Positions 7,442-15,670 of a stretch of 18,048 nucleotides of DNA are shown one piece after another. Source of the stretch: an uncultured Clostridia bacterium. GTDB lineage: Bacteria > Bacillota > Clostridia > Oscillospirales > Acutalibacteraceae. Each line of letters starts with the position of its first letter. Position 1 is the first letter of the stretch. The DNA is taken from NCBI GenBank assembly GCA_947629295.1, contig CANRDH010000015.1:1-18048 (forward strand), in the 5' to 3' direction. A model generated the notes under the pieces. It searched no databases. It was not told the DNA's origin and worked only from the letters and a program-made list of their open reading frames with translations. The position numbers and the translations under genes were made by a program.

Positions 7442-8704
7442 ATGAAAGATATACTGATAAAAAACGTGCATATTATAGATCCCGAAAATTCAGTGAACAA
7501 AGTGGGAGATATATTCATTAAGGACGGTGTATTTGCCGCTGCGGAGCTTGCTGATGAAAGCGCTCAGGTAATTGACGCAGAGGGACTTACCGCCGCACCG
7601 GGGCTTGTTGACCTCCATGTCCACCTGCGGGATCCCGGACAGACAAATAAGGAGGATATTATTACCGGCTGCAGGGCGGCGGCGGCAGGCGGAGTAACAA
7701 GTCTGCTTGCAATGCCGAATACCGACCCTGCGGTTGATGATCCCGAAACGGTAAAATATATCCTCAACAAAGCAAAGAATGCAGACGCACACGTTTATGT
7801 TGTCGGAGCGATTACGAAGGGACTCAAAAGCCATGAGCCTACCGATATAGATTTGCTGTACCGTGCGGGTATATCGGCACTTTCCGATGACGGCAGACCG
7901 GTTGAAAATACAGAGATGATGGTTCATGCAATGAAAAAAGCTGCTGAGCTTGGCATCCCTGTGACAGCACATTGTGAGGATCCGTATCTTGCAGGCGGAA
8001 AGGTAAATGAAGGAGAAATATCCGAAAGGCTTGATATCAAAGGTATGCCCCGTGCTGCCGAGGACGCAGGAACCGCAAGGGAAATTGCTCTTGCTGCGGC
8101 ATATGATGTACCTGTGCATATATGTCATGTAAGCACATATACATCCGCAAACATGATAAAATGTGCAAAGCAATACGGTGTAAAGGTAACTGCCGAAACC
8201 GCTCCGCATTACATCATGCTTACGGAAAATGAGCTTCTTAAAAGAGATGCGGATTACCGTATGAATCCCCCGCTCCGCACCGAGCGTGACAGACTTGCAA
8301 TGATCGAAGCCTTATGCGATGGGACAATAGATGTAATCGCAACCGACCATGCCCCGCATACACCCGAGGAAAAATCGGACTTTATTTCCGCTCCGAACGG
8401 CTCAATAGGAATGGAGACCTCATTTGCCGCAGCATATACCGTACTTGTAAAAGGCGGTCTTATGAGTGAAGAGGAGCTTATAAGAAAGATGTCCTGCAAT
8501 CCCGCAAGAATACTGAGTATAAAGGCAGGCTCAATAACAGTCGGAAACCCCGCCGACCTTATGCTGTACAGTCGTGAGGATTGGACAGTGGACGCCGAAA
8601 GACTCCACGGGAAATCAAAAAATACACCTTTTAAGGGTCTGACTCTGTCCGCAAGGGTAAAGCTTACTGTTTGCGGCGGGAAAATAGTATATAATGAACT
8701 TTAA
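7442..8704 (+). CDS. pyrC: Dihydroorotase
   Basis: A 420-aa class I dihydroorotase, which cyclises carbamoyl aspartate to dihydroorotate in UMP synthesis (third step). The metal site is complete: H59 and H61 in GLVDLHVHLRDPGQ, an aspartate in ALSDDGRP (149/150), H177 in VTAHCED, H229 in HICHVST and D302 in IATDHAPHT. Substrate-binding landmarks such as AMPNTDP and MNPPLR are also present. Length matches Bacillus-type PyrC (about 428 aa). A GGTGA ribosome site precedes the ATG, 9 nt after the stop of the large membrane-protein gene, and pyrF follows after 18 nt. Cytoplasmic; no truncation or missing catalytic residue seen. Confidence 0.97.
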   Translation: MKDILIKNVHIIDPENSVNKVGDIFIKDGVFAAAELADESAQVIDAEGLTAAPGLVDLHVHLRDPGQTNKEDIITGCRAAAAGGVTSLLAMPNTDPAVDDPETVKYILNKAKNADAHVYVVGAITKGLKSHEPTDIDLLYRAGISALSDDGRPVENTEMMVHAMKKAAELGIPVTAHCEDPYLAGGKVNEGEISERLDIKGMPRAAEDAGTAREIALAAAYDVPVHICHVSTYTSANMIKCAKQYGVKVTAETAPHYIMLTENELLKRDADYRMNPPLRTERDRLAMIEALCDGTIDVIATDHAPHTPEEKSDFISAPNGSIGMETSFAAAYTVLVKGGLMSEEELIRKMSCNPARILSIKAGSITVGNPADLMLYSREDWTVDAERLHGKSKNTPFKGLTLSARVKLTVCGGKIVYNEL

Positions 8705-8722
8705 CTAACGGAGGAAAACAAG

Positions 8723-9643
8723 ATGCCATTTGACAGACTTATTGAAAAAATAAAGGAAAAAAATAACCCCACAGTAGCGGGACTTGACCCCAAGCTGGAT
8801 TTCATACCGGATTACATCAAGGCAAAGGCATATAACAAATACGGAAAAACCCTTGAGGGTGCTGCCGAGGCATTATTTCTGTTCAACAAGGGGCTGATTG
8901 ACGCACTTTACGATATAGTCCCCGCAGCAAAGCCACAGTCGGCATATTATGAGATGTACGGCTGGCAGGGTATGCGCACTCTTGCAAAAACCATAGCCTA
9001 TGCAAAAGAAAAAGGAATGTTCGTTATAACGGACGCTAAGCGCAACGATATAGGTACAACAATGCAGGCATATTCCACGGCTCATATCGGTTTTACCGAT
9101 ATAGAAGGCGAGAAAGCGGAGGCTTTCGGTGCCGACGCACTTACGGTAAACGGATATCTCGGAACTGACGGTATAAAACCCCTTGTTGAAATTTGCAGGG
9201 AGAATGATAAGGGTATTTTTGTTCTTGTAAAAACCTCAAATCCGTCATCGGGAGAATTACAGGACAGAAATCTCGACAACGGACTTACGGTTTACCGCGC
9301 AATGGGAGATATGTGCGAAAAATGGGGGCAGGAAGCTATGGGTAAGACAGGCTATTCCGCTGTCGGAGCTGTTGTCGGAGCAACATACCCGGAGCAGCTC
9401 GCAGAACTGCGAAAGGCCCTCCCCCACACCTTCTTCCTCGTTCCCGGATACGGCGCACAGGGCGGCGGAGCAAAGGATGTTGCCCCCGCATTTGATAAGA
9501 ACGGTATCGGCGCAATAATCAATTCCTCAAGAGGAATTATGTGCGCATGGAAAAAAGAGGGCTGTGAGCCGACTGAATATGCGCAGGCCGCAAGAATGGA
9601 AGCTATACGCATGAGGGACGACATCGTTTCCAATATAGGCTGA
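8723..9643 (+). CDS. pyrF: Orotidine-5'-phosphate decarboxylase, long (type 2) form
   Basis: A 306-aa enzyme that decarboxylates OMP to UMP, the last step of pyrimidine synthesis. The catalytic motif VITDAKRNDIGTT supplies D104, K106 and D109; AGLDPKLDFIP near the N-terminus and the phosphate-binding end (PGYGAQGG ... INSSRGIM) are also present. The length of about 300 aa and the inserted segments place it in the type 2 group, not the roughly 230-aa Bacillus form. It has a GGAGG site 8 nt before the ATG and lies 18 nt after pyrC. The other pyr genes are not in the window, so the pathway is split or continues elsewhere on the chromosome. Confidence 0.96.
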   Translation: MPFDRLIEKIKEKNNPTVAGLDPKLDFIPDYIKAKAYNKYGKTLEGAAEALFLFNKGLIDALYDIVPAAKPQSAYYEMYGWQGMRTLAKTIAYAKEKGMFVITDAKRNDIGTTMQAYSTAHIGFTDIEGEKAEAFGADALTVNGYLGTDGIKPLVEICRENDKGIFVLVKTSNPSSGELQDRNLDNGLTVYRAMGDMCEKWGQEAMGKTGYSAVGAVVGATYPEQLAELRKALPHTFFLVPGYGAQGGGAKDVAPAFDKNGIGAIINSSRGIMCAWKKEGCEPTEYAQAARMEAIRMRDDIVSNIG

Positions 9644-9671
9644 CCCCGCGCACGGGCATAGGAGGTACGGT

Positions 9672-10547
9672 ATGGCAAAAACAGCAATCGCCACGGATAC
9701 AAACAGCGGTATTACTCAGGAGGAAGCGGACTCCCTCGGAATATATCTTTTACCCATGTCCTTTACATTAAACGGAAGGGAATATAAGGAAGGCATTGAC
9801 CTTTCACAGGAGCAGTTTTACAAAAGTATAAGGCTTCCGAAAACAACGGTTTCGACCACACAGCCTTCCCCCGGAGAGCTTGCGGAGCTTTGGAACAGGG
9901 CGCTCGAGGAATATGATGAAGTAGTATATATCCCTATGTCATCGGGACTGAGCAGTTCATGTCAGACTGCCGTCAATCTTGCCAGGACCGATTATGAGGA
10001 CAGGGTATTTACAGTCGATAACAGAAGGATATCAGTTACACAGTATCAGTCTGTTATAGATGCAAAGTCAATGGCAAACTGCGGAATGAGCGCAAAATAT
10101 ATACAGCAGAAGCTTGAAAAGGACGCTGCGGAATCAAGCATATATATTATGGTAAACGACCTTAGCTTTTTGAAGAGAGGCGGGAGGATCACGGCGGCAG
10201 GCGCACTGATAGCCAATGTAATGAATCTCAAGCCCGTTTTGCAGATACAGGGAGATAAACTTGACGCCTATTCAAAATACAGGGGAGTTGACGCGGCAAG
10301 AAAATCAATGTTAAAGGCCATGAAAAATGATTTGACAGGAAGATTTGCACAGCATTGCAAAAACGGGAAGATGTCCCTGCATATTGCATATTCCGATATG
10401 CCGCCTTCTGAAATAGAAAGCTGGAAAGCTGAAATAACCGAAGCTTTTCCGAAATTTGATATACACATTGCACCGCTTTCGCTCAGTATAGGATGCCATA
10501 TCGGTCCCGGTTCTCTTGCGATAGCCTGCTCCAAAATTACATGGTAA
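9672..10547 (+). CDS. DegV family protein (fatty-acid binding)
   Basis: A 291-aa DegV protein. In Gram-positives these proteins bind fatty acids (the FakB proteins present them to a kinase, FakA, for phospholipid synthesis), but many paralogs have no assigned role. Motifs: IATDTNSGIT at the N-terminus, TTVSTTQPSPGEL (58-70), YIPMSSGLSSSCQ (86-98), NDLSFLKRGGRITAAGA and the closing IGCHIGPGSLAI. Length is normal. GGAGG lies 6 nt before the ATG and pyrF ends 28 nt upstream, so it is probably the last gene of the 3923-10547 operon, closed by the hairpin at 10553. No fatty acid kinase gene is in the window, so a FakB role is only a possibility. Confidence 0.92.
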   Translation: MAKTAIATDTNSGITQEEADSLGIYLLPMSFTLNGREYKEGIDLSQEQFYKSIRLPKTTVSTTQPSPGELAELWNRALEEYDEVVYIPMSSGLSSSCQTAVNLARTDYEDRVFTVDNRRISVTQYQSVIDAKSMANCGMSAKYIQQKLEKDAAESSIYIMVNDLSFLKRGGRITAAGALIANVMNLKPVLQIQGDKLDAYSKYRGVDAARKSMLKAMKNDLTGRFAQHCKNGKMSLHIAYSDMPPSEIESWKAEITEAFPKFDIHIAPLSLSIGCHIGPGSLAIACSKITW

Positions 10548-10552
10548 CCAAA

Positions 10553-10586
10553 AAAATCACAGGCCGATTTCTCTGCCTGTGATTTT
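10553..10586 (+). terminator. Terminator after the degV gene
   Basis: A 12-bp perfect stem (AAAATCACAGGC with GCCTGTGATTTT) and a 10-nt loop. The T-run is short (TTTT, then CTG). The 5' A-run means it could also act on transcripts from the opposite strand. It separates the pyr/degV unit from the amylase region. Confidence 0.75.
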
Positions 10587-10753
10587 CTGTCTATAGAAAG
10601 GAGTACTATGAAATAATCGTATTGAAAATGAACTTAAACTGAAAATTGCCGCTGTTCCCTTTCTCTCATTATAGTAATTTTTTTCGGGTATGTCAAGTAC
10701 CAAAAAATTAGTCAAAATATATTAAATGTATTAAAAATACCGTCAAAATTCCC
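10587..10753 (+). other. Intergenic stretch with an orphan ribosome site and a two-codon reading frame
   Basis: Part of the 371-bp gap before the GH13 gene. AAAGGAG at 10597-10603 sits 4 nt before ATG AAA TAA (10608-10616). In the next frame a short open stretch reads NRIENELKLKIAAVPFLSL before a stop, which could be the stump of a decayed gene. Three GTCAA boxes (10692, 10711, 10742) lie upstream of the GH13 promoter. No complete gene is supported here. Confidence 0.4.
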
Positions 10754-10782
10754 TTGACATTGTATTTTTAAGATATTATAAT
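10754..10782 (+). promoter_or_regulatory. Consensus sigma-A promoter of the GH13 gene
   Basis: TTGACA (10754-10759) and TATAAT (10777-10782) with a 17-bp spacer: both hexamers are perfect. Transcription should start near 10789, giving a leader of about 130 nt. Such a promoter would be very strong unless repressed. Confidence 0.85.
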
Positions 10783-10793
10783 GTAAGTTGACT

Positions 10794-10803
10794 GTTTATA
10801 AAC
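10794..10803. promoter_or_regulatory. Palindrome just after the GH13 transcription start
   Basis: GTTTATAAAC is a perfect 10-bp palindrome starting about 5 nt after the expected start site, followed by a related half (GTAAAC, 10809-10814). It is placed where a roadblock repressor could bind. The rest of the leader (to 10918) is AT-rich, without an obvious riboswitch. Confidence 0.4.
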
Positions 10804-10918
10804 TTTTTGTAAACAAAATATTAATTGTTATTAAAGCGTGATCCAAATTATACAAATTTTCGTTTTCATCTTTGAGAGCGATAATTCCAAAATTTTAATG
10901 TATTTATGAGGGGATATT

Positions 10919-12901
10919 ATGGGAATTTTCAATTCACGGAACACTGAATTTCGCAATCCGACGGGGGCGGTTCCTTCGGGTACGAGAGTACATCTCAAGA
11001 TAATGCTTGAAAGAAGTCTTAAATGCTCGTCAGCCGTTGCCGTACTGAAGGATGATACCTTTGGGGATTCATTCATTTCGAGTATGTTCTGGTGCGGAAT
11101 GTCAGGAGATGATTATGAGCAGTGGGAATGTGATATAGACATTGAAAATATCGGTCTGCATTGGTATCATTTTGAGCTTGATACCTGCTATGGAAAAAGG
11201 TACATCATGAGGGGCTTCGGGGGCGAAGGATACCTTTCACTGAATGACCGCGAGCCCAGTTTTCAGCTTCTTTGCTATGATAAGGATTTTCAGACTCCAA
11301 GCTGGATGCCGGGCGGTATCATGTATCAGATTTTTCCTGACAGATTCTATAATTCCGGAAAATCCAAGGATGGAGTATATCCCGATAAGAAAATGCAGAG
11401 CGAATGGGATAATATACCGGATTGGAGACCGAACGAGCATGGTATTATTACAAATTCCGATTTTTTCGGCGGTGATCTTGAGGGGATCACACTTAAGCTC
11501 CCCTATTTAAAAAGTCTGGGAGTAACGTGCATTTATCTTAATCCCATTTTCGAGGCTTATTCAAACCATCGCTACGACACGGGTGATTATGAAAAAATCG
11601 ACCCTGTTCTGGGAAACGAAGAAGATTTTAAAAGACTTTGCAGAGAAGCCGAAAAGCTCGGTATTCGTGTGATTAATGACGGTGTATTCAGCCACACGGG
11701 AGATGACAGTAAATATTTCAACCGTCAGGGCCGATACCCCGATAATGGGGCATATAATTCAAAAAATTCCCCATATTTCAGTTGGTACAAATTTATAGAG
11801 TGGCCGAACATATATAATTCATGGTGGGGCTTCAGCACCCTTCCCGAGGTCGAGGAGCTTTCCACTTCCTTCAACGAATATATAAACGGAGAAAACGGAA
11901 TAATCAGAAAATGGATGAAAGCCGGAAACAGCGGTTGGCGACTGGATGTTGCCGACGAGCTTCCCGACGAATTTATACAGAATATTCGTGAGGCAGTAAA
12001 GTCAGAAAACAGCGACGCCCTTCTTTTGGGAGAGGTATGGGAGGACGCCTCGAACAAGGAAAGCTACGGCTCAAGGAGAAAATTTCTTCATGGCAAAGAG
12101 CTGGACAGCGTAATGAATTACCCGTTCAGAGATGCCATACTCGGTTTTCTTGACTGCGGCGACGGCAGACATATGATTGAAATTGTTCTCAACATTCTCG
12201 AAAATTATCCCCGACCCGTTATACGCTGTCTTATGAACCTGCTCGGAACGCATGATACCGAAAGAGTCATCACTTTGCTTGCCGGAGAAAGGCAGAACGG
12301 CAGAGGAAGGGAGTGGCAGGCCTGTACATCCCTCAGCCCGGAGCAGCGTGAATACGGTCTTAGGAGAATGAGGCTTGCAAGCGGCATACTTTATACACTC
12401 CCCGGGATTCCGTGCATATATTACGGCGATGAAGTCGGTGTTGAGGGATACAGAGATCCTTTTAACCGCAAAACTTTCCCCTGGGGAAATGAGGACTGTG
12501 AGCTTCTCGAATGGTACAGAAAACTCGGAGAAATGAGACACAGCCGTTCCTGCCTTGTTGACGGAGATCTGCGCGAATTCGGCTCTGCCGGAAGAACAAT
12601 GGGTTATATCCGTGAAGACGAAAAGGAAATGCTTCTTTGTGTATTCAATGCTGCCGATTATACAATAAACTTCCGTATGCCAAAGGAGTTTAAACACGGT
12701 ATTCCTCTGCTTGATACGAAAATCGAGGGCGATGAGCTTATAATTCCCCGTGACGGATGCGCCTTTGTTGTTGTAGACAGAGACGATATTGAGAAAGAAA
12801 TGATTGCCGACGAAGAAGAAAAGGCAGAAGAGTCTGATTGCTCCGACAATTATGAGGTCAAGATTGATACCGATGAAACAGACAGTCTTTTATCCGAATA
12901 A
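10919..12901 (+). CDS. GH13 alpha-glucanase, neopullulanase/cyclomaltodextrinase-like
   Basis: A 660-aa glycoside hydrolase family 13 enzyme acting on alpha-glucans or maltodextrins. There is no signal peptide, so it is likely cytoplasmic and acts on imported or stored glucans. Residues 1-125 form a beta-rich N-terminal domain, as in neopullulanases. The barrel begins at MPGGIMYQIFPDRFYN. Conserved regions: D254-GVFSH259 (I), GWRLDVADE with nucleophile D343 (II), LLGEVWE with acid/base E372 (III) and LGTHDTER with D446 (IV). SNHRYDTGDYEKIDP also fits the neopullulanase group. A C-terminal beta domain is followed by an odd acidic tail (about 35 residues, rich in D and E). The start has a GAGGGG site 7 nt upstream. 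The gene stands alone between a strong promoter and a terminator; exact substrate is undecided. Confidence 0.93.
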   Translation: MGIFNSRNTEFRNPTGAVPSGTRVHLKIMLERSLKCSSAVAVLKDDTFGDSFISSMFWCGMSGDDYEQWECDIDIENIGLHWYHFELDTCYGKRYIMRGFGGEGYLSLNDREPSFQLLCYDKDFQTPSWMPGGIMYQIFPDRFYNSGKSKDGVYPDKKMQSEWDNIPDWRPNEHGIITNSDFFGGDLEGITLKLPYLKSLGVTCIYLNPIFEAYSNHRYDTGDYEKIDPVLGNEEDFKRLCREAEKLGIRVINDGVFSHTGDDSKYFNRQGRYPDNGAYNSKNSPYFSWYKFIEWPNIYNSWWGFSTLPEVEELSTSFNEYINGENGIIRKWMKAGNSGWRLDVADELPDEFIQNIREAVKSENSDALLLGEVWEDASNKESYGSRRKFLHGKELDSVMNYPFRDAILGFLDCGDGRHMIEIVLNILENYPRPVIRCLMNLLGTHDTERVITLLAGERQNGRGREWQACTSLSPEQREYGLRRMRLASGILYTLPGIPCIYYGDEVGVEGYRDPFNRKTFPWGNEDCELLEWYRKLGEMRHSRSCLVDGDLREFGSAGRTMGYIREDEKEMLLCVFNAADYTINFRMPKEFKHGIPLLDTKIEGDELIIPRDGCAFVVVDRDDIEKEMIADEEEKAEESDCSDNYEVKIDTDETDSLLSE

Positions 12902-12934
12902 GGCTTTTTAGAATTTTTACAATTAAGTGCCATA

Positions 12935-12987
12935 GGGCTGCCGCCTGAGTTTATCAACGCTCAGGCGACAGCCCCGTTCAGTTTTAT
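12935..12987 (+). terminator. Terminator between convergent GH13 and WYL genes
   Basis: A long stem: GGGCTG, CC bulge, GCCTGAG, 10-nt loop, CTCAGGC, GA bulge, CAGCCC, then CGTTCAGTTTTATT. The T-run is delayed. Because the flanking genes converge, the hairpin may serve both strands. Confidence 0.75.
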
Positions 12988-12999
12988 TATAAGATATTT

Positions 13000-14232
13000 T
13001 CAGAGCTTATCGTTACCATCAGAATATCCGTAATGTCTGTCATTTATTACATCACTGCATAATCTCTTATAATCCTCTATCACATCATCGGGAGAAACTA
13101 TCCGCATTTCCTTTGAAAACTGAAACAGCCATCCGAGAAAAGGAGGACTTATCTGTATATCCTCGCTTATCCTGCAATGCTCCCCGTCAATACGCTCAAT
13201 TTTAACATCAGAGCCGAATTTGTCAAATACACTGCCTATAATATTATTATTAAATTCCAATGTAACCCTTCTGAGCGGGCCGCTGTACATTCTGAAAGAT
13301 TGACTTGTCAACTGAGGTATACAGTCACGGAATTCAAGCGCCATTTTTGAAATATCCTCATCAGCCATGCTTATATCAATCATTTTGTCAATGCGGTATG
13401 TACGTGTACCGCTCAGGGTAGTACCGTCGTAGCAGATAAGATAATAATGGCCGTCATTTGGCGTAAGAGTAAGAGGCTCAACAATATATTTCTTACCGTC
13501 ATGACGAAGTATTTTGTTTCTGTTTTCGTCCAAATCAAAATATTTAAAGCTCAGCTTTTTTTTGTTATCTATCGCACGGAATACTTTATCTATTTCATAA
13601 AGTGATGTACCCTCATTTATCTGCTTGTGATACATAGGATTATTCTGTTCGGTTTCAAGTGCATATCTGTCGTCACTGTCAGCAAGCTTGATTATTGTTT
13701 CTATGATACGGTTTGACATATTTCCACGCATAAATGTAAGTGAATTTATGGAATCGATAAGTATCTTGGCGGCTATCGTATCAAGGAGATAATAATTATC
13801 CTCCGAATACTGACGCAGCCTCTCCATGTCTACGGGGGAGGCCGCACTGATAAGCTTATTTTTCAATGCGTCCATATCGGACTGCTGTATATCATCCGTA
13901 AGTCTGAGAGAATTTACCGCCATTATGAGATTTTTTAATTCCTCTGTGTCAAAGCTTACCCTTGCGCAATTTTTCTTTGACACGGAATAATATTTATTGT
14001 TTCGTCCGCAGCTTGCACATTCAAGACAATAATCAAAATAATCGCTTGAATTGATATATTCCGAAAGAACTTCAAAATCGTCTGCAAGGGTCCTTCTGTC
14101 ACAGGGGATATCCTCCTTTTCAAGTGCCGCGCATACCTGCTTGGTCGAAAGAGCCGCTCTCTCTCCCCTTGCCTGCCTCAATATATCATTTATTAAGAGT
14201 ATTTTTTTCTTCTGATTTTTCCGGCGTGCCAT
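13000..14232 (-). CDS. WYL-domain transcriptional regulator (YafY/PafBC type) with cysteine-rich insertion
   Basis: A 410-aa DNA-binding protein. Residues 1-66 form a winged HTH (LLINDILRQ ... LSTKQVCAALEKEDIPCDRRTLADDFEVLSEYI). A short segment at 69-81 follows, CLECASCGRNNKYY, giving C69-x2-C72-x2-C75 and C89 shortly after. A helical linker (95-195) leads to the WYL domain (about 215-290), with HYYL (262-265) in place of WYL and R280 in the usual TYRIDKM context, and a WCX-type C-terminal extension (about 325-400). WYL regulators bind nucleic acid or other ligands and often control DNA damage or defence genes, but this is not general. The start has an AAGGGAG site. It has its own promoter, 100 bp after dinB on the same strand. 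The target is unknown. Confidence 0.88.
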   Translation of the reverse strand: MARRKNQKKKILLINDILRQARGERAALSTKQVCAALEKEDIPCDRRTLADDFEVLSEYINSSDYFDYCLECASCGRNNKYYSVSKKNCARVSFDTEELKNLIMAVNSLRLTDDIQQSDMDALKNKLISAASPVDMERLRQYSEDNYYLLDTIAAKILIDSINSLTFMRGNMSNRIIETIIKLADSDDRYALETEQNNPMYHKQINEGTSLYEIDKVFRAIDNKKKLSFKYFDLDENRNKILRHDGKKYIVEPLTLTPNDGHYYLICYDGTTLSGTRTYRIDKMIDISMADEDISKMALEFRDCIPQLTSQSFRMYSGPLRRVTLEFNNNIIGSVFDKFGSDVKIERIDGEHCRISEDIQISPPFLGWLFQFSKEMRIVSPDDVIEDYKRLCSDVINDRHYGYSDGNDKL

Positions 14233-14279
14233 AATAACGCTCCCTTTCTTTAAAAACTACAAACCTGACCTTTTCTAAT

Positions 14280-14308
14280 AGTATAGAGCAATATCATGAA
14301 TATGTCAA
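14280..14308 (-). promoter_or_regulatory. Sigma-A promoter of the WYL regulator
   Basis: On the minus strand, TTGACA (14308-14303) and TATACT (14285-14280) are separated by 17 bp. It lies in the 99-bp gap between dinB and the WYL gene, giving a leader of about 40 nt. dinB has no clear terminator in this gap, so some read-through from dinB is also likely. Confidence 0.75.
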
Positions 14309-14331
14309 AATCATCTGTTCAATAAATTGTA

Positions 14332-15567
14332 TCATTGAAAATTACTCGGCATAATAACCTTCTCTCTGCCGTCATCGGGCATTTTCAAATCTCCCATAAG
14401 CACGGCATTGCGTATGGCTCCTTTTCCGTACCTTGCACGTATTTTTTCCACACAGGCGTCAAGATTATCAATTTTTTCAAGTCTGCTTCCGTCGCAAAAT
14501 ATATTCAGCTGCTCCGGACAGGCTTTATCAAAAAGTCTTACGGCTCTTATGCTTATCGCACGCACGGGTATATTCCAATCGTAATTTCTCGTAAAAAGCT
14601 CCATACCCTTCCTTGCTATCACAGAAGGGCTTTGAGTGCATACATCGAGCATCCCCTGAAACTGCCGAAAATGCAGGTCATTACTTCTGACAGAAATCTG
14701 TACTCCGCCCGCCTTAAGCTCATAAGAACGGAGTCTGCGTCCGATATCCTGCGAAAGCTCCAGCATAACCCGCCACACCTCATAATTATCATTAAGATCG
14801 CTTACGCAGGTTATTCCGTGTCCTACGGATTTTATCGGTGCATGGCTGTACATATCCGTTACGGGGGAATCGTCAAGACCCATGGCATATTTTTTAAGAT
14901 ATACTCCGTTGACCCCCAGAAAGCGTTTGAGCACATTTTCATCTGTGGCCGCTATATCACCTATTGTATGTATTCCGAGCCGTCTTAGCTTTTCATCTGT
15001 GGCACGGCCCACAAAAAGCAAATCCCGTGCGGGAAGTCTCCACACCTTTTCCCTGAAATTATCCGCGCCTATTTCCGTCACAGCATCCGGTTTCTCCATA
15101 TCGCTTGCAAGCTTTGCGAAAATCTTATTGAAGGATACCCCCACTGATACAGTAAGCTTTAATTCCTTCTTTATTCTCTTTCTTATCATCTGCGCAATTT
15201 CGGTTCCGCTTCCGAAAAGCTTATCGCTCCCTGTGACATCAAGCCAACATTCGTCCATGCCGTACGGCTCGATACGATCAGTATAATCCTCGTATATTCT
15301 GTGCGCCAATTTGGAATATTTAAGGTACATATCATACTGCGGAGGAACAAATATAATATCAGGACAAAGCCGCTCAGCCTCCCAAGCAGCCATACCGGTT
15401 TTAACTCCGCATTTTTTTGCGGGATCGGATTTTGCAAGTACTATGCCGTGCCGCTCCTCGGTATTTCCGCAGACAGCAACAGGCTTACCCCTGAGTGAGG
15501 GATTAAGCATAATTTCTACGGAAGCATAAAAACTGTTCATATCACTGTGAAGAATTACTCTCGGCAT
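14332..15567 (-). CDS. dinB: DNA polymerase IV (Y-family, error-prone)
   Basis: A 411-aa Y-family translesion polymerase, which copies past damaged bases at the cost of accuracy. Catalytic metal ligands: D9 in HSDMNSFYAS, and D105-E106 in YGMDECWLDVTG; F13 is the expected steric gate against ribonucleotides. SVGVSFNKIFAKLASDMEKPDA is the conserved finger/palm motif, and LRRLGIHTIGDIA the helix-hairpin-helix region. The little finger follows (about 240-345). QLNIF at 353-357 matches the sliding-clamp binding motif, here followed by a 54-residue tail. A GAGGTGA site precedes the ATG. The gene is divergent from the XRE/ImmA pair, with crossed promoters between them. No GAACnnnnGTTC-type LexA box is seen upstream, so control by the neighbouring repressor is plausible. 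Confidence 0.95.
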   Translation of the reverse strand: MPRVILHSDMNSFYASVEIMLNPSLRGKPVAVCGNTEERHGIVLAKSDPAKKCGVKTGMAAWEAERLCPDIIFVPPQYDMYLKYSKLAHRIYEDYTDRIEPYGMDECWLDVTGSDKLFGSGTEIAQMIRKRIKKELKLTVSVGVSFNKIFAKLASDMEKPDAVTEIGADNFREKVWRLPARDLLFVGRATDEKLRRLGIHTIGDIAATDENVLKRFLGVNGVYLKKYAMGLDDSPVTDMYSHAPIKSVGHGITCVSDLNDNYEVWRVMLELSQDIGRRLRSYELKAGGVQISVRSNDLHFRQFQGMLDVCTQSPSVIARKGMELFTRNYDWNIPVRAISIRAVRLFDKACPEQLNIFCDGSRLEKIDNLDACVEKIRARYGKGAIRNAVLMGDLKMPDDGREKVIMPSNFQ

Positions 15568-15580
15568 TATAAGTCACCTC

Positions 15581-15609
15581 TTGACATAAAGTGCATTTTG
15601 TGCTATTAT
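15581..15609 (+). promoter_or_regulatory. Sigma-A promoter of the XRE-ImmA operon
   Basis: TTGACA (15581-15586) and TATTAT (15604-15609) with a 17-bp spacer. The transcript would start near 15616 with a leader of about 96 nt. The -35 touches the dinB ribosome site (15574-15580), so this promoter is inside the dinB leader. Confidence 0.75.
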
Positions 15610-15615
15610 ATGTGC
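15591..15615. repeat. GTGC boxes on the XRE promoter
   Basis: GTGC occurs at 15591-15594, 15600-15603 and 15612-15615, covering the spacer and -10 of the XRE promoter. A further copy in an 8-bp repeat, TGTGCAGT, is present at both 15611-15618 and 15678-15685, the second just outside the dinB -35. They may be repressor half-sites; this is inference. Confidence 0.4.
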
Positions 15616-15641
15616 AGTACAACTTCTCTTATTTAAAAATC

Positions 15642-15670
15642 ATTATAGTATATTTAACTTCACTTGTCAA
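15642..15670 (-). promoter_or_regulatory. Consensus sigma-A promoter of dinB
   Basis: On the minus strand, TTGACA (15670-15665) and TATAAT (15647-15642), both perfect, are separated by 17 bp. Transcription should start near 15635, with a dinB leader of about 68 nt that runs back through the XRE promoter. Confidence 0.85.

Noticed and set aside
7490..8209. A 239-codon minus-strand frame within pyrC
   Set aside because: Antisense to conserved dihydroorotase motifs; cysteine- and histidine-rich composition typical of a shadow.
12071..12697. A 208-codon minus-strand frame within the GH13 gene
   Set aside because: Antisense to the catalytic barrel; no ribosome site and no family resemblance.
14335..14988. 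A 217-codon plus-strand frame within dinB
   Set aside because: Antisense to the dinB little finger and thumb; no domain seen.
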